Part shown: positions 24,828 to 33,549 of the stretch, in pieces | Numbering within the stretch: position 1 is the first letter of the stretch | Layout of the letters: each line of letters begins with the position of its first letter | Origin: Mucilaginibacter sp. 44-25 | GTDB lineage: Bacteria; Bacteroidota; Bacteroidia; Sphingobacteriales; Sphingobacteriaceae | Assembly: GCA_001898335.1 (NCBI GenBank) | Contig: MKTS01000010.1 | Coordinates: forward strand, 26,298-90,297 | DNA length: 64,000 nucleotides | Direction of reading: 5' to 3' | The notes under the pieces: model-generated | What the model was told of the DNA's origin: nothing | The model's input: only the letters and a program-made list of their open reading frames with translations | Databases searched by the model: none | Position numbers and translations under genes: made by a program

Positions 24828-25472
24828 ATGGAAAGAAAAGCGCATTGGGAGAATGTTTATCAAACAAAACCACTTTCTGAAGTAAGCTGGTATGAGCCGA
24901 TACCGGCTACTTCCCTTAAGATCATTGATGAATTAGGCCTACCCAAAAGTGCTGCGATCATTGACATCGGGGGCGGCGACAGTTTGTTAGCCGATCATCT
25001 ATTAGAACTGGGCTATACCAATATTTCGGTACTTGACATTTCGTCAGCAGCTATTGAAAGAGCCAAATTACGTTTAGGTTTAAAATCGATATTAGTTAAA
25101 TGGATAATCAGTGATATGCTCTTATTTACAGGAACGGAAAAATTTGATCTTTGGCACGACAGGGCGGCTTTTCATTTCCTGACCGACCCGCAGGATCAGC
25201 AACTATACTTATATACCGTAAACAAGAATTTAAAGGATGACGGTTATTTGGTGCTCGGTACATTTTCCGTAAACGGCCCCGAAAAGTGCAGTAATTTGCC
25301 GGTACAGCAATATTCGGAACTTACACTTACCAGGCTTTTTAGCCAGTATTTTAAAAAGATAAATTGTTTCATCAAGGATCACACAAGTCCTTTTCTAACT
25401 TTACAGCAGTTTATCTTTTGTATATTTCAAATGAATCAACAACTTTTTGTTATTGAGCATCCTATTTTATGA
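24828..25472 (+). CDS. Class I SAM-dependent methyltransferase
   Basis: A 214-aa methyltransferase. Motif I is IIDIGGGDSLLADHLLELG (about residues 44-62), with SVLDISSAAIERAK as motif II and FDLWHDRAAFHFL as the later strand. The N-terminal HWENVYQTKPLSEVSWYEPIP is typical of this small Bacteroidota/Proteobacteria subfamily. Substrate unknown; the operon would suit a thiol or sulfide acceptor but this is a guess. Site 4 of the LysR boxes lies in its last codons. Confidence 0.8.
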   Translation: MERKAHWENVYQTKPLSEVSWYEPIPATSLKIIDELGLPKSAAIIDIGGGDSLLADHLLELGYTNISVLDISSAAIERAKLRLGLKSILVKWIISDMLLFTGTEKFDLWHDRAAFHFLTDPQDQQLYLYTVNKNLKDDGYLVLGTFSVNGPEKCSNLPVQQYSELTLTRLFSQYFKKINCFIKDHTSPFLTLQQFIFCIFQMNQQLFVIEHPIL

Positions 25473-25504
25473 TAAAAACACAGGGGTAAATTGATTGATC
25501 TTTG
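25439..25504 (+). promoter_or_regulatory. LysR-type box and promoter of yeiH-like gene (site 4, one mismatch)
   Basis: ACAAC-TTTTT-GTTAT at 25439-25453, followed by TG as at sites 1 and 3, is inside the 3' end of the methyltransferase gene. Centre 25446; TTTG of GATCTTTG at 25501-25504 is 55 nt away, and GATTGATCTTTG is identical to site 2. Confidence 0.7.
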
Positions 25505-25522
25505 GGTATCAAACCAACGAAT

Positions 25523-26494
25523 ATGAATACCCAACAATCAACAATACCATCGACCGGCCTGATATTTAATATTGGCACCAATGCTAAAAAGATATTATTT
25601 TTTATTTGTGTGATCTTTTGCCTTTCACCTTTTGCAAGCCCAGCAATAGCTTTGTTAATAGGAATTGTTATAGCACAATTCACCGGTCATCCTTACTTGC
25701 ACCTAAATCATAAAGCTACTAACCTGTTGCTTAAAATAGCAGTAGTAGGACTGGGTTTCGGGATGAATGTACATAGTGCCATGCAAGCGGGTAAAGAAGG
25801 TATTTTATTTACTATTGCTTCCATAACCGGAACCCTTGTGTTTGGCTATTTCATGGGTAAATGGTTAGATATCGAAAAGAAAACTTCTTTTCTTATCTCA
25901 GCAGGCACGGCCATTTGTGGTGGAAGCGCTATTGCGGCTATTTCACCTGTGATCAAAGCGGAGGAAAAACAAATATCTGTCGCATTAGGATGTGTATTTA
26001 TTCTTAACTCTATAGCATTGGTGATATTTCCTATAATAGGACATCACTTTAATCTATCTCAAACTCAATTCGGCTTGTGGTGTGCTATCGCAATCCACGA
26101 CACCAGTTCAGTAGTAGGTGCTGCAAGTAAGTATGGTGTTCATGCCTTAGAAGTGGCCACCACTGTTAAATTAGCCCGTGCCTTATGGATCATCCCGGTT
26201 GCTTTTATGTCAACCTTTATTTTTAAAAATAAATCAAAAAAGATCAGCATCCCCTATTTCATAGGCTTATTTATACTGGCTATGATAGCCAATACTTATA
26301 TCCCAGCTACTAAAATTATCAGCCCCTACATGATCGCCATTGCTAAGGCCGGATTAACCCTTACGTTGTTTCTGATCGGTGCAGGCTTATCCAGGAAAGT
26401 GATCTTGTCAGTTGGTTTTAAACCTTTATTCCAGGGCGTTGTTCTTTGGATCATCATATCAGTTGCTGCTTTATACGCAGTAATGCATTTAGCT
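25523..26494 (+). CDS. YeiH-family putative sulfate exporter
   Basis: A membrane protein of about 324 aa (frame runs to the stop ending at 26497) with some ten helices. ISAGTAICGGSAIAAISPVIKAEE and CAIAIHDTSSVVGAASKYG are the hallmark segments of the YeiH/PF03601 family, annotated as putative sulfate exporters. ATG 25523 was chosen over the TTG at 25502, which overlaps the predicted -7 box. It stands downstream of its own copy of the LysR box. Confidence 0.85.
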
Positions 26495-26498
26495 TAAT

Positions 26499-27116
26499 CT
26501 AAATGCCTTTCTTAACCTTTGTAATTCTCTTGTCTCTTATCAAGGGAACGATAAGAAATACAAACAGCCAGATTAATCCAAATACTACACTTGAACTTAG
26601 AAAAATAATACTTATTTTCTGTTTAATCAGATATTCCGCAATCGTCTGAAATAATGAAAACTGGAAAACAAACTGAAGCACCTGTTTGGCTTTGTTAGCA
26701 GATATCGTCAGATTATAAAGCAATAACAAAGGTAAAAGTGCGAAGCTGATCAACCGTCTGGATATTACAATAACCAGCCTATGTTTGGGTATATGCTGAT
26801 ATTTCATAAGCAAGCCGAAGATGAAAACAGTTAATATCATGACTGCAAATGATACCAAGAACTTTTTGCCGAGGAATTTTGGATATCCTTTGAATCCTTC
26901 AGTGTTTTCACTAATTTCAAGCAGATCTTTTTGCTTGACGTCTTGCTTCGCCCGCTCAAATGAAGTTTCAAAATCACTTCCTTCACCGAGATATAATTCT
27001 GTCAGGATTGCCAGGTGGTCGGCCATCTCTATGATTAATTTGTCTTCAATTACTCCAGAATGTTTCAAATAACCTATTATCTGGTCATACTCAAATTCCG
27101 TTAATTCTCGCTTCAT
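26499..27116 (-). CDS. Membrane protein co-encoded with PadR regulator
   Basis: A 205-aa protein: a soluble N-terminal helical segment of about 75 residues (ELTEFEYDQIIGYLKHSGVIEDKLIIEMADHLAILTE, reminiscent of the permease-prefix domain found next to PadR genes) and four transmembrane helices. It overlaps the padR gene by 4 bp. Function unknown. Confidence 0.7.
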   Translation of the reverse strand: MKRELTEFEYDQIIGYLKHSGVIEDKLIIEMADHLAILTELYLGEGSDFETSFERAKQDVKQKDLLEISENTEGFKGYPKFLGKKFLVSFAVMILTVFIFGLLMKYQHIPKHRLVIVISRRLISFALLPLLLLYNLTISANKAKQVLQFVFQFSLFQTIAEYLIKQKISIIFLSSSVVFGLIWLFVFLIVPLIRDKRITKVKKGI

Positions 27117-27451
27117 GCGATATTTACGTTAAAATCAATTACATCATTTAGCGATTTGATGAAAGATGCCAGTTCAGCGATCTTTTCGGTTGCTACGGCA
27201 GCGCCGCTTTTCGTCAGCCGGTAATATACCCTCGGCCTTTTGCCTACCATTACAGATTCTGTTTCCAAAACCCCAGTCGCTTCCAATTTGTGGAGAGACG
27301 AATACATCGCACCCTCACTGATCTGAATTTTATTAGCGGTAAGTTCTTTCACCGTTTGGGTGATCTCATACCCGTACATCTTAACGTTTTCCGACAGTAG
27401 TTTCAAGATAATAATCTCAATTGTACCCTTTAGCAGCTCTTTAGAATACAT
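27113..27451 (-). CDS. PadR-family transcription regulator
   Basis: A 112-aa PadR protein with the winged HTH signature IEIIILKLLSENVKMYGYEITQTVKELTANKIQISEGAMYSSLHKLEATGVLE and a C-terminal dimerisation helix. It forms an operon with the membrane protein behind it and is divergent from the gene at 27609. Confidence 0.92.
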   Translation of the reverse strand: MYSKELLKGTIEIIILKLLSENVKMYGYEITQTVKELTANKIQISEGAMYSSLHKLEATGVLETESVMVGKRPRVYYRLTKSGAAVATEKIAELASFIKSLNDVIDFNVNIA

Positions 27452-27464
27452 ACTTTTTTTTAGG

Positions 27465-27509
27465 CAAATATAGCCCTAAAATGATTACATACCCTTTATA
27501 GCAAGGTAT
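27465..27509 (-). promoter_or_regulatory. padR promoter and possible operator
   Basis: On the minus strand TATATTTG (27465-27472) is a perfect -7 box a few bases before the padR ATG. ATACC (27489-27493) and GGTAT (27505-27509) form an inverted repeat around the -33 region, a likely PadR operator. Confidence 0.5.
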
Positions 27510-27608
27510 ATTTTGAAAAAGATTAAACCTTTAATTGAATATTGAGTTTAACACTTATATAAGATACGATGCATTGTATAAGGATGTATTTATCGATCAA
27601 TTTTAAAG

Positions 27609-27977
27609 ATGAAAAAGCTAATCATACTGTGTGGATTTATTTCAATTATGAACGTAGCGTGTGCGCAGCAAATGCAAAAAACACCCAATCAGAGGGCTGA
27701 ACATAAGACTCTTTTACTTCAAAAACAATTGTCGCTTAATAAAGAACAAGCCAGAAAAGTAAAAGTAATAATGTTGGAGCAAGCTGTTCGCATAGATAGC
27801 CTTAAAGCTAACAGGCAAGCAGAAAAGAGAAACCGGCGGCTAACAAAACGGCAAATTATTGCCCAGACTGACGGCAGGATGGAAAAAATACTCTCTGCTG
27901 ATCAAGAAGCAACATACCTTAAATGGAAAGAATTAAAAAAGGCAAAACACAGTAGAAATGGAAAACAGGCGGACTAA
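27609..27977 (+). CDS. Small secreted basic helical protein
   Basis: A 122-aa protein with signal peptide (MKKLIILCGFISIMNVACA) and a highly charged helical body with LSLNKEQARKVKVIMLEQ and LSADQEATYLKWKEL, the alternating LTxEQ pattern of Spy/CpxP-like and DUF4890-like periplasmic proteins. Probably a periplasmic stress-related or metal-binding protein (inference). Confidence 0.65.
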   Translation: MKKLIILCGFISIMNVACAQQMQKTPNQRAEHKTLLLQKQLSLNKEQARKVKVIMLEQAVRIDSLKANRQAEKRNRRLTKRQIIAQTDGRMEKILSADQEATYLKWKELKKAKHSRNGKQAD

Positions 27978-28018
27978 CCACCGCTAGAAAATGAATTAAT
28001 AACAACTAAATAATATCT

Positions 28019-28342
28019 ATGAAAAAGAAAGCAATTGTTGGTGGTTTATTTGTTGCCATGCTGGCAGTGACCAATGTATCCAACGCACAGACCAGGACAC
28101 CATTGATCAATCACCGGGAGAAAAACCAAAAAGCAAGGATTAATCAAGGTGTAAGAAGCGGTGAATTGACCCATCATGAGGCACATACGCTGAGAAATAA
28201 TGAACGAAATATTAACGCAGAAAAAAGAATTGCAAGAGCAAACGGAAAAGTCGGCCCAAGGGAAAGGAGCATGATCCGCCATCAAGAAAGCCGGGATAGC
28301 CGAACAATTTACAATAAAAAACACAATGCAGCTGTCAATTAA
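28019..28342 (+). CDS. Small secreted protein of unknown function
   Basis: A 107-aa protein with signal peptide (MKKKAIVGGLFVAMLAVTNVSNAQ) and a basic, Arg/His/Asn-rich body (INQGVRSGELTHHEAHTLRNNERNINAEKRIARANGKVGPRERSMI), a pattern seen in many Bacteroidota exported proteins without known role. Follows the previous gene by 41 bp. Confidence 0.65.
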   Translation: MKKKAIVGGLFVAMLAVTNVSNAQTRTPLINHREKNQKARINQGVRSGELTHHEAHTLRNNERNINAEKRIARANGKVGPRERSMIRHQESRDSRTIYNKKHNAAVN

Positions 28343-28370
28343 TTAATTGTTTAATCATACACCTATCAAA

Positions 28371-28520
28371 ATGAAAATAATGAAATATCTGCTTTTACTC
28401 TTTGTAATCGCATTCAGCTTTAGTTCTTGTGTAGTCAGGCGTGGACCCGGATGGATTCCCGGTCACTATGATGTGGGTCCTTACGGTGGCAGGCATTGGG
28501 TTCCGGGTCATTATCGTTAA
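28371..28520 (+). CDS. 49-residue lipoprotein with HWVPGHY repeat
   Basis: A short frame from ATG 28371 to TAA 28518-28520. The N-terminus is a lipoprotein signal (LLLLFVIAFSFSSC, Cys20), and the mature part GPGWIPGHYDVGPYGGRHWVPGHYR has two copies of the W-x-P-G-H-Y motif, related to the YXWGXW repeats of the next gene. Function unknown. Confidence 0.7.
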   Translation: MKIMKYLLLLFVIAFSFSSCVVRRGPGWIPGHYDVGPYGGRHWVPGHYR

Positions 28521-28548
28521 TATATTTATTAAATCTCAATACATTTTT

Positions 28549-28848
28549 ATGAAAAAAATAGCAAATTTTATAATATTGTTATCCGTCCTAACATTAGGCG
28601 GAAACAAAAGTTTTGGTCAAATCATCGTCAGAGTTCGTCCTGCAAGACCTGCCGTAGTTATTAATCGGCCGCCCGCGCCGTCGCCCCGCCACGTTTGGGT
28701 AGATGAAGACTGGCAGCTAAGTGGTGGCAGATATGTTTGGCATGGTGGTTATTGGACAGCGCCGCCTCGACCGGGGGCTTTCTATGTTAGAGGGCATTGG
28801 CGAAACACACGTCGCGGCTCAATTTGGGTTCCAGGTCACTGGAGATAA
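28549..28848 (+). CDS. Secreted YXWGXW-repeat-like protein
   Basis: A 99-aa exported protein (signal peptide ending SFGQ) with Trp/Gly/His-rich repeats: HVWVDEDWQLSGGRYVWHGGYWTAPPRPGAFYVRGHWRNTRRGSIWVPGHWR. Start taken at 28549, after the stop of the small lipoprotein. Role unknown; such proteins occur in envelope clusters. Confidence 0.75.
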   Translation: MKKIANFIILLSVLTLGGNKSFGQIIVRVRPARPAVVINRPPAPSPRHVWVDEDWQLSGGRYVWHGGYWTAPPRPGAFYVRGHWRNTRRGSIWVPGHWR

Positions 28849-28857
28849 AAGAGAAGG

Positions 28858-28889
28858 CCATCTCATAACTAGTTTATGAGATGGTTTTT
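28858..28889 (+). terminator. Terminator of the small secreted-protein cluster
   Basis: Stem CCATCTCATA (28858-28867) / TATGAGATGG (28875-28884) with a 7-nt loop, followed by five T. Confidence 0.88.
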
Positions 28890-29325
28890 GTTTAAAAAGC
28901 ATTTAATAGCCCCACTAGGAACAAAGTTTGTAATGGTAGATTGTCGGGGGATTTTTCTATTTGAGCAGGATTTTAGCGAAAAAAGCGAAGTTTTGCTTAC
29001 GCTTCCTATTTTCTGAGGTTATGTCCGATGGAAAGTAAGCCGATTTCGACTTCTGTTTTTGTTAATCCTTTGAGCAGGAACCTGCGGAAACCATGATTAT
29101 GCTTGATTTGGGCGAATACGGGTTATACATAGGGCTACTTTATCGTGATTTATGGTACTTTATCTTACTGGTGATGTTACTTATTTGTTACTTTATGTTT
29201 TTAACTATTTGAAAATCAATGGTTAATTACATTCCTGCCATGACGCAAAAATCGGGATATTAATTTAATTGCCGTGTAAATATCTGTTATTTAAACTTCG
29301 CCCAAATACAATAACTTTGCGGCGG
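28890..29325. other. Gene-poor stretch with transposase scar and short repeats, candidate right end of mobile element
   Basis: Apart from the transposase remnant (29006-29122) there is no gene. TACTTTAT occurs three times (29136-29143, 29156-29163, 29189-29196). TTACTT-AT-TTGTTACTT (29177-29193) repeats, with a 2-nt insertion, the sequence at 4828-4842 in front of the integrase. GATATTAAT (29256-29264) also occurs at 4750-4758. TAACTTTG (29312-29319) is a -7 box 6 nt before the DUF4271 ATG. Together these suit an attachment end but no long direct repeat was found. Confidence 0.4.
29006..29122 (-). pseudogene. C-terminal remnant of an IS1182-family transposase
   Basis: On the minus strand 38 in-frame codons read FAQIKHNHGFRRFLLKGL and then TEVEIGLLSIGHNLRK before a stop at 29006-29008, with a stop immediately upstream. 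This is the C-terminal block of IS1182-type DDE transposases (FxQxKxNxGFRRFxxRG...HNLRK). The rest of the gene is missing, so an insertion sequence has decayed here. Confidence 0.75.
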
Positions 29326-30333
29326 ATGGCAAAAACGCGCTGGCTGATTGTATGTTTATTAATTACCTTTTGCACTTGCGCAATGGCGCAGGCGCAGGTA
29401 ACGCAGGATAGCGCCGTTACCACAACAGATACTACAGCAGTAAAGCCGCGGCCGCGATACAATGGCCCACTGCCGTTTCTCGACTCGGTAGCACGTGCAA
29501 CGGCCCTGCATGAACAGTTTGTTTCCGACTCGCTGGCTAAGCGCTACATAGCCAAGCCCGACCCTAACCGCCCTAATGCGTTTGTTGACAGCATATTAAG
29601 GACAAACCGTTATAAAGGCGATTTTTTTCTGAGCTTATCATCAAAAACAACTATTCAGCAAGGATACGGGCGCAACCGCCCCGCGCGCGATATTTGGGTA
29701 ATAGGGGTTATTTTTGTTTTGCTGCTCTTCGCGGCATGCTTAAACATTGCTTCCAGTAAAGATGTAAGTAATGTATTCCAGTCATTTTACCAGCGCCGCA
29801 GTACCGGTCCCGCCGGTAAGGAAGATAGCCCCATAAACGCATGGACATTTATCGGCCTTTTCGCGTTGTTCGGGCTAACATCGGGCATGTTCCTTTACCT
29901 GCTTACCACCGGTTATTACAAGGTTTATTATACCATTGCAGGCTTTCAACTGTTTTTAACCCTGTCGTTTGTTATCATTGCGTTATTTGCTGTTAAATTT
30001 CTTGTAATTAAGTTCCTGGGTTTCGTGTTTGATATTAACAAACTGGTTAACGAATATATCAACACACTTGCGCTTACTTACTTTAACATCACATTTGTGT
30101 TTTTGCCTGTAGCTGTGTGCTTTAGCCTCATAGCAGATAAATTTATTCCATTCCTGCTGGTTGTAACGTTATTGCTGGTCATTATTATTTTTATTTGGCA
30201 ATATCTGCGCAGCAGCGTAAGCATCATAGCAAATTTCAGGTTTCATAAGTTTTATTTATTTATGTATCTTTGTGCCCTCGAAATTTGCCCTATATTAATA
30301 CTAATAAAGGCGCTTAATATTGGATTTAGGTAG
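29326..30333 (+). CDS. DUF4271 membrane protein
   Basis: A 335-aa protein: signal peptide (MAKTRWLIVCLLITFCTCAMAQ), a periplasmic part of about 110 residues, then six or so transmembrane helices (from about residue 120), as in DUF4271 proteins of Bacteroidota, which are regularly encoded next to hemD. ATG 29326 was chosen over a TTG at 29269 since it directly starts the signal peptide and follows a -7 box. Function unknown. Confidence 0.85.
   Translation: MAKTRWLIVCLLITFCTCAMAQAQVTQDSAVTTTDTTAVKPRPRYNGPLPFLDSVARATALHEQFVSDSLAKRYIAKPDPNRPNAFVDSILRTNRYKGDFFLSLSSKTTIQQGYGRNRPARDIWVIGVIFVLLLFAACLNIASSKDVSNVFQSFYQRRSTGPAGKEDSPINAWTFIGLFALFGLTSGMFLYLLTTGYYKVYYTIAGFQLFLTLSFVIIALFAVKFLVIKFLGFVFDINKLVNEYINTLALTYFNITFVFLPVAVCFSLIADKFIPFLLVVTLLLVIIIFIWQYLRSSVSIIANFRFHKFYLFMYLCALEICPILILIKALNIGFR
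30265..30272 (+). promoter_or_regulatory. Candidate promoter for hemD inside the DUF4271 gene
   Basis: TATCTTTG is a perfect -7 box 66 nt before the hemD start; the -33 position has TTTC, one base off TTTG. Confidence 0.45.
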
Positions 30334-30338
30334 ATAAA

Positions 30339-31103
30339 ATGGCATTGGAAGACAGAAAGAAAAAGGTAAAAAGTATACTGGTTACCTTACCCAAACCTGA
30401 AAGTGATAAAAACCCCTACGCCGAACTGGCAAAAAAACTGAACTTAAAGATCGATTTTCGTTCTTTTATCCATGTTGAAGGGGTGCCCGCGAAAGACTTT
30501 CGCAAAGAAAAGATCAACCTGGCCGATTTTACTGCTGTTATCTTTACCAGCCGCAACTCTGCCGATCACTTTTTCCGCATTTGCGAAGAAATGCGTTTTG
30601 AAGTACCTGTTGAGATGAAATATTTCTGCCTTTCAGAAACCATTGCCCTTTACCTGCAAAAGTATATCCAGTACCGTAAGCGCAAAATATTTTTCGGAAA
30701 GCAAACCGCTGCCGATCTGGCCGAAGTGTTAAAAAAGCACTCATCCGAAAAGTTCCTTTATCCATGCTCTGATGTAGCCGCCGAGGAAACGCAAAAGTTT
30801 TTGCTGGACAACGGTTATAATTTTACCCCGGCGGTATTGTTCCGCACTGTTTGTAGCGACCTGAGCGACCTTGCCGATGTGTTTTATGATGTCATCGCGT
30901 TCTTTAGTCCGTCGAGCATACAATCATTATACAAGAACTTCCCTGACTTTAAGCAGAATAATACCCGTATAGCCGCATTTGGCGCAACCACTCATAAAGC
31001 CGTGCTTGAAGCCGGTCTTATACTGGACATACCCGCACCTACACCCGGCGCGCCGTCCATGACAATGGCCATTGAGCAGTACGTAAAACAAGCGAATAAA
31101 TAA
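30339..31103 (+). CDS. hemD: Uroporphyrinogen-III synthase
   Basis: A 254-aa HemD-family protein with two alternating domains. Recognisable segments are TAVIFTSRNSADHFF (first domain), the C-terminal YDVIAFFSPSSIQSLYKNFP and IAAFGATTHKAVLEAG. It closes hydroxymethylbilane to uroporphyrinogen III in tetrapyrrole synthesis. HemD sequences are weakly conserved, but the order DUF4271-hemD-gldK is usual in this group. Confidence 0.88.
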   Translation: MALEDRKKKVKSILVTLPKPESDKNPYAELAKKLNLKIDFRSFIHVEGVPAKDFRKEKINLADFTAVIFTSRNSADHFFRICEEMRFEVPVEMKYFCLSETIALYLQKYIQYRKRKIFFGKQTAADLAEVLKKHSSEKFLYPCSDVAAEETQKFLLDNGYNFTPAVLFRTVCSDLSDLADVFYDVIAFFSPSSIQSLYKNFPDFKQNNTRIAAFGATTHKAVLEAGLILDIPAPTPGAPSMTMAIEQYVKQANK

Positions 31104-31147
31104 AATAAACAGTAGTTAATTGCAACTTTCTGTTTTATCAAGCGTAT

Positions 31148-31196
31148 AACGGTGAAATATTTTATCAAAATGATTAAATATTTCACCGTTTTTTTT
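31148..31196 (+). terminator. Terminator of hemD
   Basis: A perfect 15-bp stem, AACGGTGAAATATTT (31148-31162) / AAATATTTCACCGTT (31176-31190), followed by T6. Confidence 0.88.
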
Positions 31197-31344
31197 GAGT
31201 GCAACGACTTGAAATTCATTCGATCAACGCGGGTTTTTGCTCAGTTTAAAATTGAATATTTGGCTTTGTATACGTTAAAAATTAATATATTCGGGGCGTT
31301 TCGTTTACTTGAAGATTGAAGCATATTACTGATTGGTATATACA

Positions 31345-32667
31345 ATGAAACAAATTTACTTTGTAATAGCAGTTTTGGCCGGTACTGTACTAACCGGCTG
31401 TGGTATTGGAGGAGGGGGCAACAGCGGCGAGGTAACCGGTGTTAAACAACGTTCATTCAGATCTACGGTACCTTATGGCATGGTATACATTAAAGGCGGT
31501 ACCTTCTTAATGGGGCAAACCGACCAGGATGTTACCTTTTCGCAAACCGCGCAAACCAAACAGGTGACCGTTCCGCCATTTTTTATGGATGAGACGGAGA
31601 TATCGAATACCAAATACAAACAGTTTGTGTTCTGGGTACGCGATTCAATAGCCATTACCAATTACCTCAACGATCCTAAGTATTATTATCAGCCTAAAAA
31701 GGGCGCAGCGGCTGATCCAAACGGCCGTAAATACATTAACTGGGATTACGTTGCCAAAAATCCTGTTTTTAGCACCCGCGGTAAAAACGCTTCGGCCAAT
31801 CAACAAAAATTACAGGGGCTGTATTACCAGGGCGATGACCGCGTATTCGATCGAAATGAGATCGATATCCGTTTGCTGAAATATAACTATTCTATCATGT
31901 CATTACGTGAGGCATCAAACTACCGTAATGACAAAAACAAGCGCCGTTCAGATTTCATTATCCGCGATACCGTAGGTGTATACCCGGATACGCTGGTGTG
32001 GCTAAGCGATTTTTCATATGCGGCCAATGAGCCTATGGTTGAGGGCTATTTTTCTCACCCGGCTTTCCGTAATTACCCGGTAGTTGGGGTTACCTGGCGC
32101 CAGGCCCGTGCCTTTACTGTATGGCGCACACGCCTTAGTGATGGCGCAAAAGATAAACGCAAGTTACCACACAACAACCCTTACGGCCTACCTAATGAGG
32201 CGCAGTTTGAATATGCTGCACGTGGCGGCCGTGTGGGTACTGATTACCCTTGGGGCGGCCCATATATTAAAAACGCCAAAGGCTGCCTGATGGCTAACTT
32301 TAAGCCGGGGCGCGGTAACTATACCGATGATGGTGGCGCATATACCGTTAACGTACGCTCGTATTTCCCTAATGATTTTGGCTTGTACAATATGGCAGGT
32401 AACGTGGCCGAATGGACCTCATCAGCCTATGACGAATCGGCTTCAACATTTGTGCATGACCTTAGCCCAACCTTTAACTATGAAGCTAAAGCTACCGACC
32501 CTGAAGTTCTGAAACGCAAAGTAGTACGTGGCGGCTCATGGAAAGATATCGGCTACTTCCTTCAAAACTCAACCCGTACCTTTGAGTACCAGGATACTGC
32601 CAAATCATACATCGGTTTCCGTTGTGTAACCGATTACATGGGCAGGGACATCAGAGACAAACGCTAA
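31345..32667 (+). CDS. gldK: Gliding motility / type IX secretion lipoprotein GldK
   Basis: A 440-aa lipoprotein (lipobox LTGC near residue 19) with a formylglycine-generating-enzyme-like (SUMF1) fold: YIKGGTFLMGQTDQD at the start, DETEISNTKYKQFV, LPNEAQFEYAARGG and the C-terminal VVRGGSWKDIGYFLQNSTR. GldK with GldN forms the periplasmic ring of the type IX secretion system at the outer membrane. ATG 31345 is taken; an in-frame TTG four codons earlier is possible. First of the gldKLMN operon. Confidence 0.95.
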   Translation: MKQIYFVIAVLAGTVLTGCGIGGGGNSGEVTGVKQRSFRSTVPYGMVYIKGGTFLMGQTDQDVTFSQTAQTKQVTVPPFFMDETEISNTKYKQFVFWVRDSIAITNYLNDPKYYYQPKKGAAADPNGRKYINWDYVAKNPVFSTRGKNASANQQKLQGLYYQGDDRVFDRNEIDIRLLKYNYSIMSLREASNYRNDKNKRRSDFIIRDTVGVYPDTLVWLSDFSYAANEPMVEGYFSHPAFRNYPVVGVTWRQARAFTVWRTRLSDGAKDKRKLPHNNPYGLPNEAQFEYAARGGRVGTDYPWGGPYIKNAKGCLMANFKPGRGNYTDDGGAYTVNVRSYFPNDFGLYNMAGNVAEWTSSAYDESASTFVHDLSPTFNYEAKATDPEVLKRKVVRGGSWKDIGYFLQNSTRTFEYQDTAKSYIGFRCVTDYMGRDIRDKR

Positions 32668-32701
32668 AAACAAATAATAAAACAAATATCTCAACAAATT
32701 T

Positions 32702-33514
32702 ATGGCTGGTAAAAAGAAACCCTTCGGAATTAGTAATATCGTGTCATGGGGAGCAACGGTGGTTATCATAGGCTTGTTATTTAAAATACAGCACTGGCCA
32801 TATGGTGGTACTTTTATCTCAATAGGCTTATTAGCCGAGGCACTGTTATTCTTCATACTTGGTTTCCAGAGAGAGGAAAAAGAGATCGACTGGACACGTG
32901 CGTATCCTGAATTAAGTGAAGATTATAACGGCGAATTGCCTAAAGTATCTGCACGCCCTGTAGCCGCCCCGGTGAGCGCAGGTTTTTCAAACACCGCTGC
33001 TTTAGATAAAATGCTCGAAGACGCTAAAATAGGCCCTGAACTTATCGGCAGCCTTGGCGAGGGTTTAAGAACATTTGGCGATAAAGTAAACGCTATTTCA
33101 CGTGTTACCGACGCTGGCGATGCTACCATCGCTTTCACTAACAAGGTGAAACAAGCAACAGCCAGTTACGATAACCTGAGCAACGCTTTTGACCGTGCAT
33201 CAGCTAATCTTGCCGAAATGGCCAGCACTAATATTGATACCAAAGCCTATCATGAGCAGGTAAATAACCTGGCTAAAAACCTGTCATCGCTTAATGCGGT
33301 GTATGAACTGGAATTGCAGGATTCAAGCGCGCACTTAAAATCAATGAACAAGTTTTACCAGAACCTGTCATTAACTATGAGTAATTTCAATGAGTCGCTT
33401 GAAGATTCAAAGCAATTTAAAGACGAAGTGGGCCGCTTGGCTAAAAACCTTGCATCATTAAATGCAATTTACGGTAACATGCTTACCGCTATGAACCAAC
33501 CCCGCGTTAGCTAA
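32702..33514 (+). CDS. gldL: Type IX secretion motor protein GldL
   Basis: A 270-aa protein with two N-terminal membrane helices (IVSWGATVVIIGLLFKIQHWPYGGTFISIGLLAEALLFF) containing the conserved FKIQHWPYG motif and the membrane glutamate, followed by a long helical cytoplasmic part. GldL and GldM form the proton-powered motor of the T9SS. 34 bp after gldK. Confidence 0.95.
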   Translation: MAGKKKPFGISNIVSWGATVVIIGLLFKIQHWPYGGTFISIGLLAEALLFFILGFQREEKEIDWTRAYPELSEDYNGELPKVSARPVAAPVSAGFSNTAALDKMLEDAKIGPELIGSLGEGLRTFGDKVNAISRVTDAGDATIAFTNKVKQATASYDNLSNAFDRASANLAEMASTNIDTKAYHEQVNNLAKNLSSLNAVYELELQDSSAHLKSMNKFYQNLSLTMSNFNESLEDSKQFKDEVGRLAKNLASLNAIYGNMLTAMNQPRVS

Positions 33515-33549
33515 TAATTTTGATAACCAGGCAATAAATACACCATAGG

